Assembly: GCA_963576785.1 (NCBI GenBank)
Contig: OY756148.1
Location: 620,001 to 684,000, forward strand
Length of the DNA stretch: 64,000 nt
Reading direction: 5' to 3'
DNA from: Chlorophyllum brunneum
Taxonomy: Eukaryota; Basidiomycota; Agaricomycetes; Agaricales; Agaricaceae
Under the pieces are notes generated by a model. It saw only the letters and a list, made by a program, of their open reading frames with translations. It did not search any database and was not told where the DNA came from. This document shows, piece by piece, positions 12,301-24,639 of this stretch. The translations under genes and the position numbers were made by a program. The first letter of the stretch is position 1. Every line of letters begins with the position of its first letter.

Positions 12301-12792
12301 CTGCACATATTTCTAACTATACATGATATCACGATAGAAGACTACTACCATCAACATCCACTATGACTATCCGACCATCCTGAGGAGAACGCAATAGTTG
12401 GGTCGCACATGGGGGCCTATTTGTGCAGTAGCGGGTGTTGCGGAAGGAGCCAGTGGAGTGCGAACAGACTTCGTGAAATAAATTATCCCCCCACAATCTG
12501 ATCGTAACGCCTCGGGAACTTGATGCAAGCCTCTTTGAGTTTTCCTTCAGTCAGTCTTCCAGACCTACATCATGGGTAACCTGGGTGACTGATACAACAC
12601 CATCAGAGTCTACTATACAAGCGAGAATAACCTAAGCCAAGTGGGATTTTTCTATCTCCCATACCTTGACATTTGTGTCAGACCAAATCCAAAAACAGTG
12701 TTTCTATATCTTCTCCAGAAGCTAACCGACCCAGAATCACACTTCCACAACGCAACGACAAAATTACCAACTCGACCGAGCCCAACAAAGTG

Positions 12793-14612
12793 TTAAGGGA
12801 CCAACGCCTCAATCACGAAGCTCGTAACCTGCGGTAAATACGCACTCGCGGCCAATTCCAAGATATACACATCATCGAATGATTGAAGCCCATTAAACCC
12901 GCCAATGAGGAAAAGTCTGCTATCAGCCAGAACCGCGGCATGATATCCCCGAGGTGCTGGAATTTTGCCATAGACAGATCGGGTTTCGTATTGCAGTGAG
13001 ACTGATGATGATAGTAATAATTAGCGATTTGACAAGAATGAAGAGAATGGGGGTACCAAGATTGAGAAGGACGAGTTCAGATGTGTATTCTGTACTGTCG
13101 TGTCCGCCGAAGATGAAAAGGTATGACCCGACTTGTGTCGAACTGTGCGCTAGACGCTTATATGGCATATTCGTCTTGATCTGTGTCCATACCCGTGTTT
13201 CTACACACCGACGGGGATCACAAAACTGATGAATTTAATGATGAGATTACACGCACCCAGGTTGAGAGTCCAAAGCTCGTCGAAACTATCCTTCCCATCA
13301 CTTCCTCCGATTACGACCATGATATTCCCGACAAGGTTGGCAGTATGGTATCCCCTCGATCCAGGTTTCTTTATACCGTTGGTTTCAATGAGCTCCCATT
13401 TCATAGTCACACTCCCGTCTTTATTCCTTCCACTTCCACTACTAGTACGTCCGCCACCACCACAAGGCCCATATCCACCATGGTGTCCATAGCCATAAGC
13501 ATAAGGCCCATACTGCATCAGGGCGCTGACGTCCAGCGTCCATACATCAGCAAGTGCCATCATTCCATTCCCACCACCGAATACCCAAATCTTGCTACCA
13601 TACAGTACGGCCGTGTGTGCCCTTCGTTGGGGTGGGGAAGGTCCTGGAGTGATATGCGGGCGTGACCACCGTCTAGAGAGTGTGTCGAGGATATATACAG
13701 AATCATAGTACGTTGAACCATGGCCGCCACCGATGAAAACGATTTTACGGTCGACGAGGGTTGCACTATGTGCGCGCGAAGGTGGAGGTGTGTCACCTAG
13801 ACATTCGGGATGTGTCCATTGCATTGTTTCTAGAGATGAATAAACATGTCAGCACTTCATCCTACAGAGGTGGCAGTGAATGGATACAAACCGACGTCTA
13901 GACAGTATACATCTTTCCAGCTCTCACGCTCATCACATCCACCAAACAACCACACAACGTTATCGACAACGGTCACGCTATGCGCCCGCATGGTCCTGTT
14001 CGGGATCGCACCGTACACGGGGGCACGGCTCCAGTACATCCCAGTACTCGGTGCTTGCTCAGTGTCTTTTTCGTATACAAGTCGGGGAGTGCTTCGCATA
14101 CGAGGAATGTGTACATCTCCTCGGTCGCGGTGGTATCGAGAGCTTGATTGACGAGGAGTATTGGTAACTGAACCACTGGGGTTGGCGGGGGTACTTGAGC
14201 TGCTACCGTTTATAGTAGATGTCGTCGAAGTGACACGTTTTAACGAGCTGCGCTGTTGCGAGCTTGCAGCTGAGCCCTGTCCCTGAGTCTGAATCTGCGG
14301 GGTGTTATCCGTAGAAGAAGTGGCCGCGCTCCCGTCCGTCGTTGTCGTGGAACCCTGGAAATCCGCAGCACTCGCCGCAATGGATCTCAGGCTTGAAACC
14401 CTACGCGCTGAATTTGGGCCAGCTGAGCCTATACTGGATTTACCATTGAGACGGTCGATGCGGTCGGACGAATGGTGGACGGAGGATGCTGAGGCTGAGG
14501 CTGAAGGCATGGAGTAGATGGTGGTAGAGGACGAAGGAGGGCCGAAAGCTGTGGTCAGGTTTTCGCTGTCGTGCTCCTCAGGAACATCAGACAGACTCGG
14601 CGCACTCGCCAT
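12793..14612 (-). CDS. Kelch-repeat (beta-propeller) protein, the only intact copy
   Basis: Four exons join in frame: 14,612-13,892, 13,829-13,257, 13,149-13,057 and 13,001-12,793, giving 531 residues. Residues 1 to about 150 are Ser/Thr-rich, low-complexity and likely disordered. Kelch repeats follow, with the signatures RAHSVTVVDNVVWLFGGCD, PSRAHSATLVDRKIVFIGGG, QRRAHTAVLYGSKIWVFGGG, GYHTANLVGNIMVVIGGSDG, HSSTQVGSYLFIFGGHD and GYHAAVLADSRLFLIGGFNG, so about six blades. A Tyr/Gly-rich loop with GPCGGGGRTSSGSGR interrupts one blade. The C-terminus is AYLPQVTSFVIEALVP. The family is related to fungal Tea1/RngB-type kelch proteins, which act in polarity or as scaffolds; that role is inferred here, not shown. 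Introns are phase-consistent with GT-AG ends. It lies upstream of membrane copy C on the same strand, 550 bases away. Confidence 0.88.
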
Positions 14613-15068
14613 CGTCGAGGAGGACAGCAGTCAATTAATACCACGTGATCAACACCATATTCGCATCACCCCCGCTGTACTCCCACATCCTACCTCGGCT
14701 CATCGCACGTTTTCCCAAGTTCTCCGTACGAGGTCCCGAACAGAGTATTTCTGAACCGAGAGAGGTCTACTCCGCCCCCTGACATACTCAACTGGCTCCC
14801 AAATCCGACCCTGTAAGCGCTGTGCCTGTACCAGACTTGTTCTATTGAGCCCTCCAACGTGCGACACTGGTTCCTGCTAAAATCGTTCCCGCCTGCAATC
14901 TCAATAATGTGGAGCTTGGCCATCGTTCTTCGCATCCGAGTCGAGTGTTCATCAACCTATCCATCAACAGCGCTGACGACGCAAGTCTTCGCGATATATT
15001 TAGAAATATGGGCGATACATAAATGCTGAACATTCGCCGTCGAGCAATACCAAATCCTCGAAGCGAAA
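14613..15068. promoter_or_regulatory. Divergent intergenic region, kelch kC and membrane copy D
   Basis: This 456-base region separates the intact kelch gene (minus) from membrane copy D (plus) and must hold both promoters. There is no classical TATA box. A degenerate GATACATAAA is at about 15,011-15,020, at the position where other membrane copies have TATATAA. This is the point where transcription direction switches in the cluster. No gene is seen inside. Confidence 0.5.
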
Positions 15069-16945
15069 ATGGATGAATGGGGTCTTACACTGGAAAACTT
15101 TGCTGAGGATATTCACCTCACACGTTTCAATGGCTATGTTCACTGCACGTACCATTCCTCCATGTCCTCGAACATGCTTTTTCACCCAGGTTCATTCCAG
15201 TCCCTGCGCTCACTTTATTAGTTTATGAGACTTTGCGGATCATACCTCGAGAGGTGAGCATTTAGTCACAGACCACAAGTCCAACTGACGAGGATGCAGG
15301 CAGAGCACATGTACCAGTATGCCTCACCAACCGTCTTGTCCTGCCGTCTTCTCACCCACCACCCAATCTAGTGGGAGATGGACGGTGACCCGTATCGTTT
15401 ACTTCACCCTCCGTTTGTGGGCGTTCCTCGCAATAATGTCAGCATTCCGCTGTATATCTAAACTGACCACATAAGCTCATACCAATTAGCATCATTACTT
15501 ACAGTGAGACTATCATCGTCTCCTCTTCGATAGGTGGCTGCTGATACATACCGCCAGTTTCACAACATAATTTTATTCGCCGGCCGGTGAGATATCATCT
15601 CATCCTTTATATTGCCATACTCACCAAGCCATTTATAGGTGTAAGTGATTATCCACCATCTAGACTTCGGACTCACTGCGGCCTGGCGGAACAATATCAG
15701 ATGCATTGTAGGTCAGAAATGGTTTGCGACCCTGTAAGTGTTCCATGGCCGCATGACTGCCATGCTACCAACCTGGACGTTGAATGGCATCCATAGCCCC
15801 ATACAAGTTCTTCTCCCGGGAACACTGAAGACCCTTCTCACTTTGCGCCTTCGAGCACTGTGGAATCAAAGCCTTACCGGTCGGTCTTTAACACTTCAGA
15901 CCCAGACTTGTGTTGATCAAATTTGTTTAGTAACACTCGTCTTGTGTTTCGTGACAATTGGTAGGTGATGTTGACGTTTGCAAGGGGAGGCCCCTAATGT
16001 GGTTTCTGTCTGTTAAGCTGAGATCTTGGTGGGTCTGGCGTACTCTCTTTGAGCACCTCTCTTACCCGTTGGAACGGCATTAGACTGGCCTAGTATATGT
16101 TATTGCCAGTAGTACTGATAGTGTCGTTGGTGGAGTCCCGCTTCATGGCTGCTATTCGGACGCTGTACCTTCCGAACAGGACCGAAAATTGAAAATGCTA
16201 GTAGCACTTACGTGGGTGGTTCTATTCTTCTCCCCCGTCTACAAATTGAACCCGATACATCCCCGCAGTGTGACTCGACTATGCTCTACAAGTGTCGAAG
16301 TCATATTGATGCTCATCAAGCTGGTACAGATGCTCAGGGCGTCCGCGTCCATTGGCCAGCCACTTTACAAAACTTTCTTGCATATCAAAAGGTTTACACC
16401 CATCACGTATGTTTTCTATCGTGATGGGACATTGTTTCTGATACCGTGAGCAAGCTATTATTGACTACCCCTCCGATACATAACACTGATCTACTATTAC
16501 CTCTAGACTCCTAAGTAGGCAGAAGCAATAAGGCTAGTGGATGTTTGACATGCTAACGTTTATTTGAAATAGCCTTTGTGCTACTTCAATCTGTGTCCGA
16601 GCTTATTGGCACAACCACAATAGGTTCCGTTACCTTTGGTAAAATCGACTGGACTATGTGAGTTATTCTTGACCTCATACCCCTTTACATACATGTCGCT
16701 GAGTTCCGTCAATCACAGCTGGCTTGCAGCTGTCTACTATTTGCTGGTAGAGTCATCTCCGTAGATCATTGATGATCTATAATCACGAATGTTTGTAGGG
16801 AATGCGACTAATACTCAATCTTCGTGAGGCCAACTGCAAGATGACCGAATCCGTGGCCTCGCAACAGCTGCACTCAATGCTGCAGTTTCGACATGGGACG
16901 ACACAGGACGAGCTAGGTATTGTTGCTATTGACCAGCAGCAGTAA
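15069..16945 (+). CDS. DUF6533-like multipass membrane protein, copy D
   Basis: The start at 15,069 gives MDEWGLTLENFAEDIHL, and exon 2 gives ALTLLVYETLRIIPRE. Downstream come KWxx-like sequence with YFTLRLWAFL, a QVLLPGTLKTLLTLRLRALW segment (about 15,805-15,870), an extracellular-loop exon with HGCYSD (about 16,140-16,165), CSTSVEVILMLIKLVQML and ITYVFYRDGTLFLIP (about 16,400-16,445). The last exon starts GMRLILNLREANCKM at 16,799 and stops at 16,945. The first intron appears to start with GC (CACT then GCACGT) where relatives have GT, so exon-1 splicing may be weak. With E and F it forms a subgroup with FNGY-type first exons, distinct from A, B, C, G and I. The function is unknown. Confidence 0.7.
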
Positions 16946-17560
16946 AACCGTCTCACTGGGATACCTGGTACGAGGGATATACAAACATGATGGGCGCGGA
17001 AACAGATGGGAGGAGATGGCTACTTTATACACCTATTCACAGCAGGACATGTAGCTTCGTGTTTTATTTAACTACTAGATCTCCCTCCTGAATTGGTGCG
17101 CGCCTCTAATGACTACTCCATTTAATTGTCTCGAGCGCACTCTACCTCAAATATGAGTGTCTCGTAAACTTCAATTATTCATGCTTCTCCATGGTCCGCT
17201 TCCTCACATCCCCTAGGACCATATCTTGCATCTTCAACAAGTTCCCTTGGGAAACAATTCCCCTGAACTTTTCGTCCTCTTTCAAAGGTTCGCTGACTCC
17301 TGCTTTATACCCCCGAACCCCGAAGCCTGCATAACAGCTATATACCATCTCATCCCCGGCACTTTTCCAGTCCTCTGATTTAGCTAACGTATTTGACGCT
17401 ATGGTGCCCATGAGCAAGACTTAGCTTCTACCAGTTAACAACAGGTCGTCGACGATCTCGCGAACATGGGGTCAGAACTTTTGAAGTGGAACGTCGACCT
17501 ACGACACCTGTGAGTATTTTATCGCTTGGGACACCCTTGAGTGCTCAGCAACTGAAATGG
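16946..17560. other. Spacer after membrane copy D
   Basis: About 600 bases with no supported gene. A short minus-strand open frame at 17,175-17,417 has no recognisable motif. Its 5' end near 17,395 resembles otubain sequence near 36,800 (ATAGCGTCAAA core), so it may be further eroded otubain material. Confidence 0.4.
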
Positions 17561-17760
17561 TCACTGTGACGTCCAAACCTCCGGATGGGAAATAATCTAC
17601 CGACAAAGTAGGGCCAAGGACACCAAACTAGGGACATCCCTATCCTGTCTGGTTAGATGAGCCACTTCAACGCCCCATTGGAAGGCATCAATTAGCGCCA
17701 TAATCTCGATATTGTCTTGTTAGGTTGAGTATCATGGAATAGGGCAAAGTATTCATGAAG
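17560..17760 (-). pseudogene. Otubain gene fragment (relic of the gene at 36.3-37.6 kb)
   Basis: Read on the minus strand, 17,640-17,720 encodes IEIMALIDAFQWGVEVAHL, matching VEIKALCDAFRWNVEVAYL of the otubain at 36,315-37,629. Similarity continues past the next exon end into the intron (a GGAAA...CTACCGA block near 17,585 against 36,380), so this is a genomic duplicate and not a processed copy. No other otubain exon is clear, and the catalytic Cys and His exons are absent. It lies downstream of membrane copy D in the same relative orientation as the intact otubain lies downstream of copy I. Confidence 0.7.
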
Positions 17761-18822
17761 CTGATCATAAGCTGATTACCTCTATAGAAACAATCACCGG
17801 GTCGGAATGCTCAACTCCTGAGGGGTAGAAAGCTTTACGTGGATTCTCTTCACCCGCTGAGACTTCTCGATCCTCCATTCTGCAACGGATAATCATGCTT
17901 CCGTCAAGGAGATTGATCAGCTAGTCAGGACTAAGTGGTGCGAACTTATGGATGAATAGTCCGTCGGAGTGCTTGTCCTCGATCACTATCTGCATGACTC
18001 CCCAATTTCTGGCTAGTTGATCAGCATGAGAGGGGAATTGATTTGGTGAAGCTTGTAGAATGCAGCGAGTGGAGATGATGCAAGGTCGTTGAGGGTGCAC
18101 ATCAGACTGGGCAAAGTGTATGTGGCCCAGGAGCTTCAGGAACTATGTTGGTGCTTCGCCTCGCGTTCATCCTCATTACAACTGCCAAATAACCGCACGA
18201 TATTGAAAATAGTCCACAGCCCTTGTGGGGCTTGGCGTCCTTCTCGTATGTGACCCGAGGAAGGACCCTCAGAACAGAAACGTAGACGTATAGTCACAAG
18301 TGTATTGAGAGGAACCCGACTAGGACGGGTACGCGTAGTTGTCCAGGTTTGTGGGTATTTCGCCTGCAATAGATGCACCTGGCCAGTGTTAAGGCATGAG
18401 TTGCTATGTCGCGAGGTCGTGCCTGACCCTGAGCCTGTGTAACATTTAACAGCACGTGGTGTAAATTGCCTGTACGTCCAATACGAAACCCATAACACCT
18501 CCAACATCAGATGCCCGGGACTGAAACTACTATCACGGGTGCACATGCACAGATAAAATGGGAATGTGTTGCAACTGCGTTGACACAGATGGTGGACTAT
18601 CCCTCCCATTTCACCAGCATGCTCTTGGTACACACCACCGTTCCGGTAGTCAGCTCTGGTCACTAAATTTGGTCATGGTTTTGCCCCTACACCTGTCCAT
18701 GCTCGTCAGTGATACTTCTTCTTCACTCAATGATCTGATCTCAATGGGGAGTGCTTCAAAACAGGCTGTTGACAACAGCACTGGTGGAAACAGCCTGCAC
18801 TAGTATCAAGTATAAACAGGGA
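17761..18822. other. Long stretch without a supported gene
   Basis: About 1 kb. The left part (to about 18,000) may be eroded otubain flank. The longest open frame is 175 codons on the minus strand (18,136-18,663). It has scattered Cys and Arg/Thr/Ser-rich composition, no domain and no neighbour homolog in the window, so I do not call it a gene. Confidence 0.4.
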
Positions 18823-18829
18823 TATATAA
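18823..18829 (+). promoter_or_regulatory. TATA element of membrane copy E
   Basis: TATATAA within GATATATAAGCCCTGG lies 55 bases before the ATG at 18,884. The TATATAAGCCCTG core is the same as in copies G and I. Confidence 0.65.
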
Positions 18830-18883
18830 GCCCTGGCGATTCACGTCCAAACACTTAGATCGTACCAAAACCCCACAACAAAA

Positions 18884-20808
18884 ATGGCTACGCTTCTGAA
18901 TTCGAGGCCAAATGACATCGTCGATGGTACTCGCCTTGTACAGTTTAATGGCTACTTTCACTGTAAGGACCAATCTTCTGTATCCTTGGGTGCGTTTTTT
19001 TATCTGAATAATAGTTGTTGCGGTCACTTTGCTGGTCTATGAGACTGGGCGCATCATTCCTCAAGAGGTGAGTATATAGAAACGGACTACAACTCCAGCT
19101 GACAAGGATCAAGGCGAAGCACATGTATCAGTACGTTTCAAGCATTGTTTAATCCTCCTGTCATCTCACCTGTAGCCTAACCTAGCGGGAAATGGACACG
19201 AGTCCGCATCGTTTACTTCTCTCTCCGCTTCTGGACCTTCTTGGAAGTAATGTTGGTACTCTATCGCACATCCGACTTGACCACAAAACCTCATATCGAT
19301 TAGCATTAATCTCTCTAGTGAATACTCTCCTTCTGTCGGCTAGCAGGCCTTTGACACTATACCCCAGTTTGGTACCGCAACTTTGTCCATGCGCAAGTGA
19401 GATCCCACCTTAATCCTCCTGCTTAGTGTTCTTATCTAGTTTTGATAGGGGTGTGTGATTATCTACAGCGAGCCCTGAAATAAAAAACAAGACTCACTGG
19501 CCACTGGTATTCCATCAGCTGTGCGCTAGCTAATAGCGGGTTGGCGGCTGAGTAAGTGTTTCCTACCACCTAGCAAAATGGATGTCAAACGACATTCGTA
19601 GCACCATACAAGTTCTCCTCCTGGCAACATTGAAGGTTCTGTTGATATTGCGTCTTCGTGCACTATGGAATCAGAATCTTGCTGGTAGCTTCGAGTCGCT
19701 GTTCGAATACAGGCTTGCACTGATCCCGATCATTAGTAACCATCACCTTATATTTTATGACGATTGGTAGGCAAAGTCGAGGTTTGCTTCGAAAAGCCAC
19801 TGAACCAGATATGATTTTTTTTTCGTGAAGCCGAAATTATAGTAAGTCTATTGTGCGCCCCTGAGAGTATCTCACTGATCTGGAACGGATTTAGGTTGGC
19901 TTAACATTGGTTGCTGTTAGTGGCCGTGCTGTCCATAGCTCATCCGTTGATGCGCCCGAAACATTTCCACTTTTCGACTGCTCTGTACCAAGGTCCCAAT
20001 ATGATTTGGTTGCGAAATGCCAAGCAATACTTACGTGAGTTCCCACTTTTCCCATCCCCGTCTATCAACCAGACACTGCTTAACACCCATAGTGTGACTC
20101 GATTATGCTCAACAACGGTTGAAGTCCTGTTGACACTGATCAAGCTTGCACAAATGCTGGCACTCGTTGGTCGGCCATCATACAGGAACTTGCTGCGCAT
20201 GAAAAGATTTACACCAATCATCTACGTATTCTACCGTGATGGAACATTATTGTTTATCCCGTGAGTAATGTTATTCTTGCCATCTACTTGTATGTATGAC
20301 CCATCTACCACCCTCAGAATCTTGAGTATGTGAAAAATGTGTTATTATTATCGCTACTTATACGCAAAATAGCATTAGCGTGTATTCAATCCATCTCCGA
20401 CACCAACTTGGTTACAGTTGGTCCCACAAAATCAATGAATTTGGGTCGGATTGACTGGAGTCTGTGAGTTTTTCCTTATTCCATGCCTCTATCGTCCGCT
20501 AATTTCTATTGATTCAAGGTGGCTTTCGACCACATACTACTTATGTGTATGTCCTCCCTTCACTGATGATCGGTGATTTTTGATCTATGATTGAATGATT
20601 CCAGGGAACACGGCTGATCCTCAATCTTCGCAAGGCTAACTGCAGGTTGAAGGAGTCTATAGCCTCGCCCTATGTGCACTCAGCCTTGCAGTTTCGACAT
20701 TGGACAACACGGGGAGAGGATGGGCAGATCGTGGATCGTTATCATCAGGTCCCTTTAAGCAGAATTTCCGAGCAGAACCGGGCCGTTAGTACAGCCGAGA
20801 GGGGATGA
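18884..20808 (+). CDS. DUF6533-like multipass membrane protein, copy E
   Basis: The start at 18,884 gives MATLLNSRPNDIVDG. The first intron follows FNGYFH with a GTAAGG donor, and exon 2 gives VAVTLLVYETGRIIPQE. Further blocks are IVYFSLRFWTFLE (about 19,208-19,250), TIQVLLLATLKVLLILRLRAL (about 19,600-19,665), CSTTVEVLLTLIKLAQML (about 20,107-20,160) and PIIYVFYRDGTLLFIP (about 20,215-20,262). The last exon begins GTRLILNLRKANCRLKES near 20,606 and runs to a stop at 20,808, about 25 residues longer than in copies B and G. The longer tail (ending SEQNRAVSTAERG) is shared with copy F. No break was seen. The family is a multipass membrane protein of unknown function. Confidence 0.7.
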
Positions 20809-20969
20809 CACAAGTATGATGGATACAAAACCGGCTTGAATTTTTTATGGAATCATTCGATGGCGTCTGTCCTTCTCAACATTTCCCCACGCTGGGTCAT
20901 ATGCGAATCCTTAATGACTTTTGAATCCAACTTGCTTTTGCTGTTCCGGTAAATCCAACCGTGCCTCGG

Positions 20970-21360
20970 ACATGAATGGCCTAGGAGGTGATCCATATCC
21001 CAATTCCCCAACATCACCTTCCATCGTTCAATTCTCTCATCACATGCTCTCGCCTTCCACACCGAAATTTCGCCCCGCTCTTTCGTGGTTCTTGCCACGT
21101 CTTCCTTCACTACTTCACAATACTACGTATTGCTAAATACCCTGTGGAATGCTTGCAGTTGCAGACTTGCAGTACCCCCATTCGCTGTCACGCCGGCCCG
21201 CAGCATGATGGTTCTTCCTAAAGCCGTGTTCATGCTAGTCGAACTCGTACAGAGACAGCCAACACAGTTGAAGGGTGGAAGGAAGCTGAGGTGAGGTCGA
21301 AAACGCATGGAGTTACTGGCAATAGACTTGGAGCGGGGCACGAAAGGCATTATCAAATCC
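20970..21360 (-). pseudogene. Relic of the small secreted-protein gene (3' part)
   Basis: The block GCTCTCGCCTTCCACACCG near 21,045 and the TTGCTAAATACCCTGTGGAAT block near 21,130 match 34,510 and 34,605 at the 3' end of the small gene at 34,507-34,830 on the minus strand. The rest has diverged, and no continuous frame equal to the 34.5-kb protein remains. It lies just downstream of membrane copy E, convergent with it, as the intact gene lies downstream of copy I. Confidence 0.55.
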
Positions 21361-21714
21361 GCTTTGCCCTACTCTTCAGGAACGCCAGGCAGATTCGGCG
21401 CATCCTAAGTTTTAACGGACTATGTTGAAGATCAGATGGGCTGGTTATTTCAAACTGTTCCTAGTCCTTGCTGTACATCCCTGGTATCAATGAACTGCTA
21501 TTGACATACTTACCTTTTTGCTAAGCTTTCAATACGGCACAGGATGGTTCTTTTCCGCCGACTACCGTAACTTCCCGTATACAACTCACTGCGGTATTGT
21601 CGGAGGAGTGTTAATCATGATTCTTCATGACCAAAGCTCGCCGTGGGGTGTTTCGTCAACAGCTGCGGATGGCATAGGTAATTCTCGTATCTGGAACAGC
21701 ATCAGTGGGAAGTA
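21361..21714. other. Spacer before membrane copy F
   Basis: About 350 bases without a supported gene. A plus-strand open frame at 21,518-21,721 has no recognisable motif. The right end is the promoter of copy F. Confidence 0.4.
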
Positions 21715-21722
21715 CATATAAA
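21715..21722 (+). promoter_or_regulatory. TATA-like element of membrane copy F
   Basis: CATATAAA followed by CCCTGG lies 50 bases upstream of the ATG at 21,772. The spacing and the trailing CCCTGG match the other copies. Confidence 0.55.
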
Positions 21723-21771
21723 CCCTGGCTACTCATGGGCAGTCAAACTGTATCTCGACCTCAAAGTGGAA

Positions 21772-23718
21772 ATGGCAGGATGGATGCTGACGCCCGAGGA
21801 CTCTGTCCAGTGTCTTAAGCTGACACAGCTCGATGGTTACTTTCACTGTGCGTACCAATCCTTCATATCCCTATGCATTGTTTTTCACGCAACAGCATTC
21901 ATGCCAGTTGCTGCGCTAACGGTCCTAATTTATGAGACCTTGCGTATGATACCTCAAGAAGTGAGCCTATAATTGCAGACTACAAAATTTAGCTGAGAAG
22001 GATGCAGGCAGAACACATGTATCAGTATGCTTCAGACATTTTCGAAACCTCCTCTTCTCACTTGTGGTTCGACCTAGTGGAAAATGGACCCAAGTCCGCG
22101 TTGTTTATTTCTCCCTCCGCTTGTGGGCTTTCTTGGAAGCAATGTTAGCATTCCGTTATACATCCACTTGCACATAAAAGCTCATATCAAGTAGCATTAA
22201 CATCCACGGTGAACGTTCGCCTTCTGTCGGCTAGGAGGTCATTTACACTATACTATCAGCTTGGTATCGTAATCTTGTTCAAGAACCAGTGAGATCCCAT
22301 CTTGTTTCTTCTGGTTATTGCTCTCACCGGTGCTTGTTAGGCGTGCGTGATTATCTACAATGAGCCCTGACACCATGAATGGGACTCACCGGTTCTCTAT
22401 CAGGCGCGCTTTAGCCAATAGCTGGTTGGCAGCCCTGTAAGTATCTCGCACTGCTTTTGAAAGGTAGAGATTGAAATACGACCCATAGCTGCATACAAAT
22501 TGTTCTCCTGGCAACGCTGAAGACTCTGCTGATATTGCGCCTCCGGGCACTATGGAATCAGAACTGTATTGGTAGTTTCGAGTGGCAATTCAAGCCCGGG
22601 CTTGTACTAATCTTGATCATTAGTGACAATCGTCTTATATTTTATGACAGTTGGTAAGTGAAGGTGAGGGTTGCACCGAAAAGGGTCACTGACTTTGTGA
22701 CGATTTCTGTACGTGAAGTCGAAATCATAGTGAGTTTACCGTAAACCCTTTGAATGTCTTTCTAATCCACAAGAACGGTACTAGGTTGGCCTAGCATTGG
22801 TTGTTGTCAGCGGACGTGCTGCCCAAAGCACGGCCGGTCATGTTGCCGACTCAATTCCACTTTTCAGCTGCTACGGAGAAGAGGCCCGATATGAATTAGC
22901 CATGAAATTCCGGGCACTACTTACGTGAGTTACCACCTTTCCTATCTTCATCCATCAGTTGGACTGAGTTTCACACCCGTAGAATGACCCGATTATGGTC
23001 AACAACTGTTGAAGTCATATTGACGCTCATCAAGCTCGTACGAATGCTGGTGTCCGTTGGTCCACCATTGTGTGGGGCCGTATTGCACATGAGAGAATTT
23101 ACACCAATCATCTACGTTTTCTACCGCGATGGAACGCTGTTCTTTATCCCGTGAGTAGGTCATTCCCGACCATCCACTTGCACGTGCGACTCATCTACTG
23201 CCCTCAGGATTCTGAGTATGTGAGAAAGATGCTATTGCTATCCTTGCTTATACATATGTGGAATAGCATTAGCGTGTATTCGATCTGTCTCCGACACCGA
23301 CTTGGTCACAGTTGGCCCCTTGAACGCAATAAATCTGGGTCGGATTGATTCGAGTCTGTGGGTTTTTTTTTACTCTATCCCTCTACCGCACGCTAAATGC
23401 TATTAATCCAAGATGGCTTTCTACCACCTACTACTTATGTGTACGTCCTCCTTCCACTTCCATTGACAAGCATTGACAATGTCCGATTATGGATGATTCC
23501 AGGGAACACGACTGATACTCAACCTGCGTGATGCGAACTGCAAGTTGATGGAAAGTATTGCCTCGCGGCAAATGCCCTCAACCGTGCGCTTTCTACCATG
23601 GGCAACACAAGGAGAGAACGAGCAGATTCTGGGTCGTGATCATGAGGCCCCCTTACGCAGAATTTCCGAGCAGAACCAAGCAGTTGGCGCAGCCGGAGAA
23701 AGGGCGATACAAGCATGA
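21772..23718 (+). CDS. DUF6533-like multipass membrane protein, copy F
   Basis: The ATG at 21,772 gives MAGWMLTPEDSVQCLKL. After the first intron (donor GTGCGT following the Gly-Tyr-Phe-His codons) exon 2 gives AALTVLIYETLRMIPQE. KWTQVRVVYFSLRLWAFLE is at about 22,083-22,140, an LRLRALWNQN block at about 22,535-22,565, and PIIYVFYRDGTLFFIP at about 23,105-23,152. The last exon starts GTRLILNLRDANCKLMES at 23,503 and stops at 23,718, 72 codons including the stop. Its closest relative in the window is copy E. All recognisable blocks are present, so it is likely intact. The function is unknown. Confidence 0.7.
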
Positions 23719-23894
23719 TGCATTCGAAACTGACGAGGATTTTACTGTTGTCGCTATCATTCAACAAAAATAATGGTCTCTGTACGTGTCCCTGTACTGG
23801 GTCCTGAGCGAATCACTAGCGACTGTTCCTTTAATTTGGTTACCTTTACTGTTTCGGTAAATGCAACTTTCATAAGGCCGGGTTACACAAGGCT

Positions 23895-24600
23895 CAGGTG
23901 CAAATCAAACGCAATGACTTACCAGTAACTCCGAACCTCTAGGAGAAAGGGACTCGCTTTAATCCGTCAGTCATTCACCCCATAGCTGGAGATGCCGTCA
24001 AATTTGAGTTTAGAAGTAGTGCACGGAAACAACTTTCGGAACGTCTTGTATGCCGCTCGATGGAGGTTTCAATAGGGGCATACCACCAATCTTAGGCGTT
24101 ATCGGAGGAAGTGATGGGCAGGATGGTTTCGACTAGATTTGGACTCTCGATTTGGGTGCGTGTAATCTCACCGTTGCAACCCCTATTTTCCTGACATCCT
24201 ATGGGGGAAATTCCCGAACCTCCCTCCATCTCATGTTTGACACTATGTTGTTGCACAACGACGATAATCATTGCAGCACCTCCAAACAAATCAACCGGAA
24301 AAAAGAGATGCCAGTATGGATGCAGAATAGAGAATACTAAATCGCCGAGACGATGTGGTTGAAGACGAGGGTTTATAGTAAGGCCGAGGATGAGACGGGC
24401 CATCGCACTAGGTAGTAGACCCTGCGAACCTGGTAAGTCATTCATTTTGCAGGTTACGAACGAGTGAACATACTCCGCTCCACAAGCAGAGGGCCAACAG
24501 CTCGCAAGTATCTCAGTGGATGTGTTCCTATAACCGTACGAAGTTCCACTCAGCCCGGGAGTGGTCAGTTCACTGGTCCCTTACCATCCATAAGCCGTGA
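23895..24600. repeat. Right copy of inverted spacer repeat (contains kelch exon-2 fragment)
   Basis: This is the reverse-orientation partner of 8840-9620. The kelch fragment (VIGGSDGQDGFD, then an in-frame TAG) is at about 24,100-24,150 on the plus strand. It is preceded by the same non-kelch CTCGATGGAGG junction and followed by the same Ser/His-rich region to about 24,450. The 117-codon open frame on the minus strand here is an antisense shadow. Only these two places in the window have this junction. Confidence 0.65.
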
Positions 24601-24639
24601 ACATGAGCTCTGGCTTGCTTCTATTGATAGGATGCTCAC

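Noticed and set aside
18136..18663. 175-codon minus-strand open frame between membrane copies D and E
   Set aside because: No domain, odd Cys/Arg/Ser/Thr-rich composition, no second copy in the window and no promoter or splice pattern.
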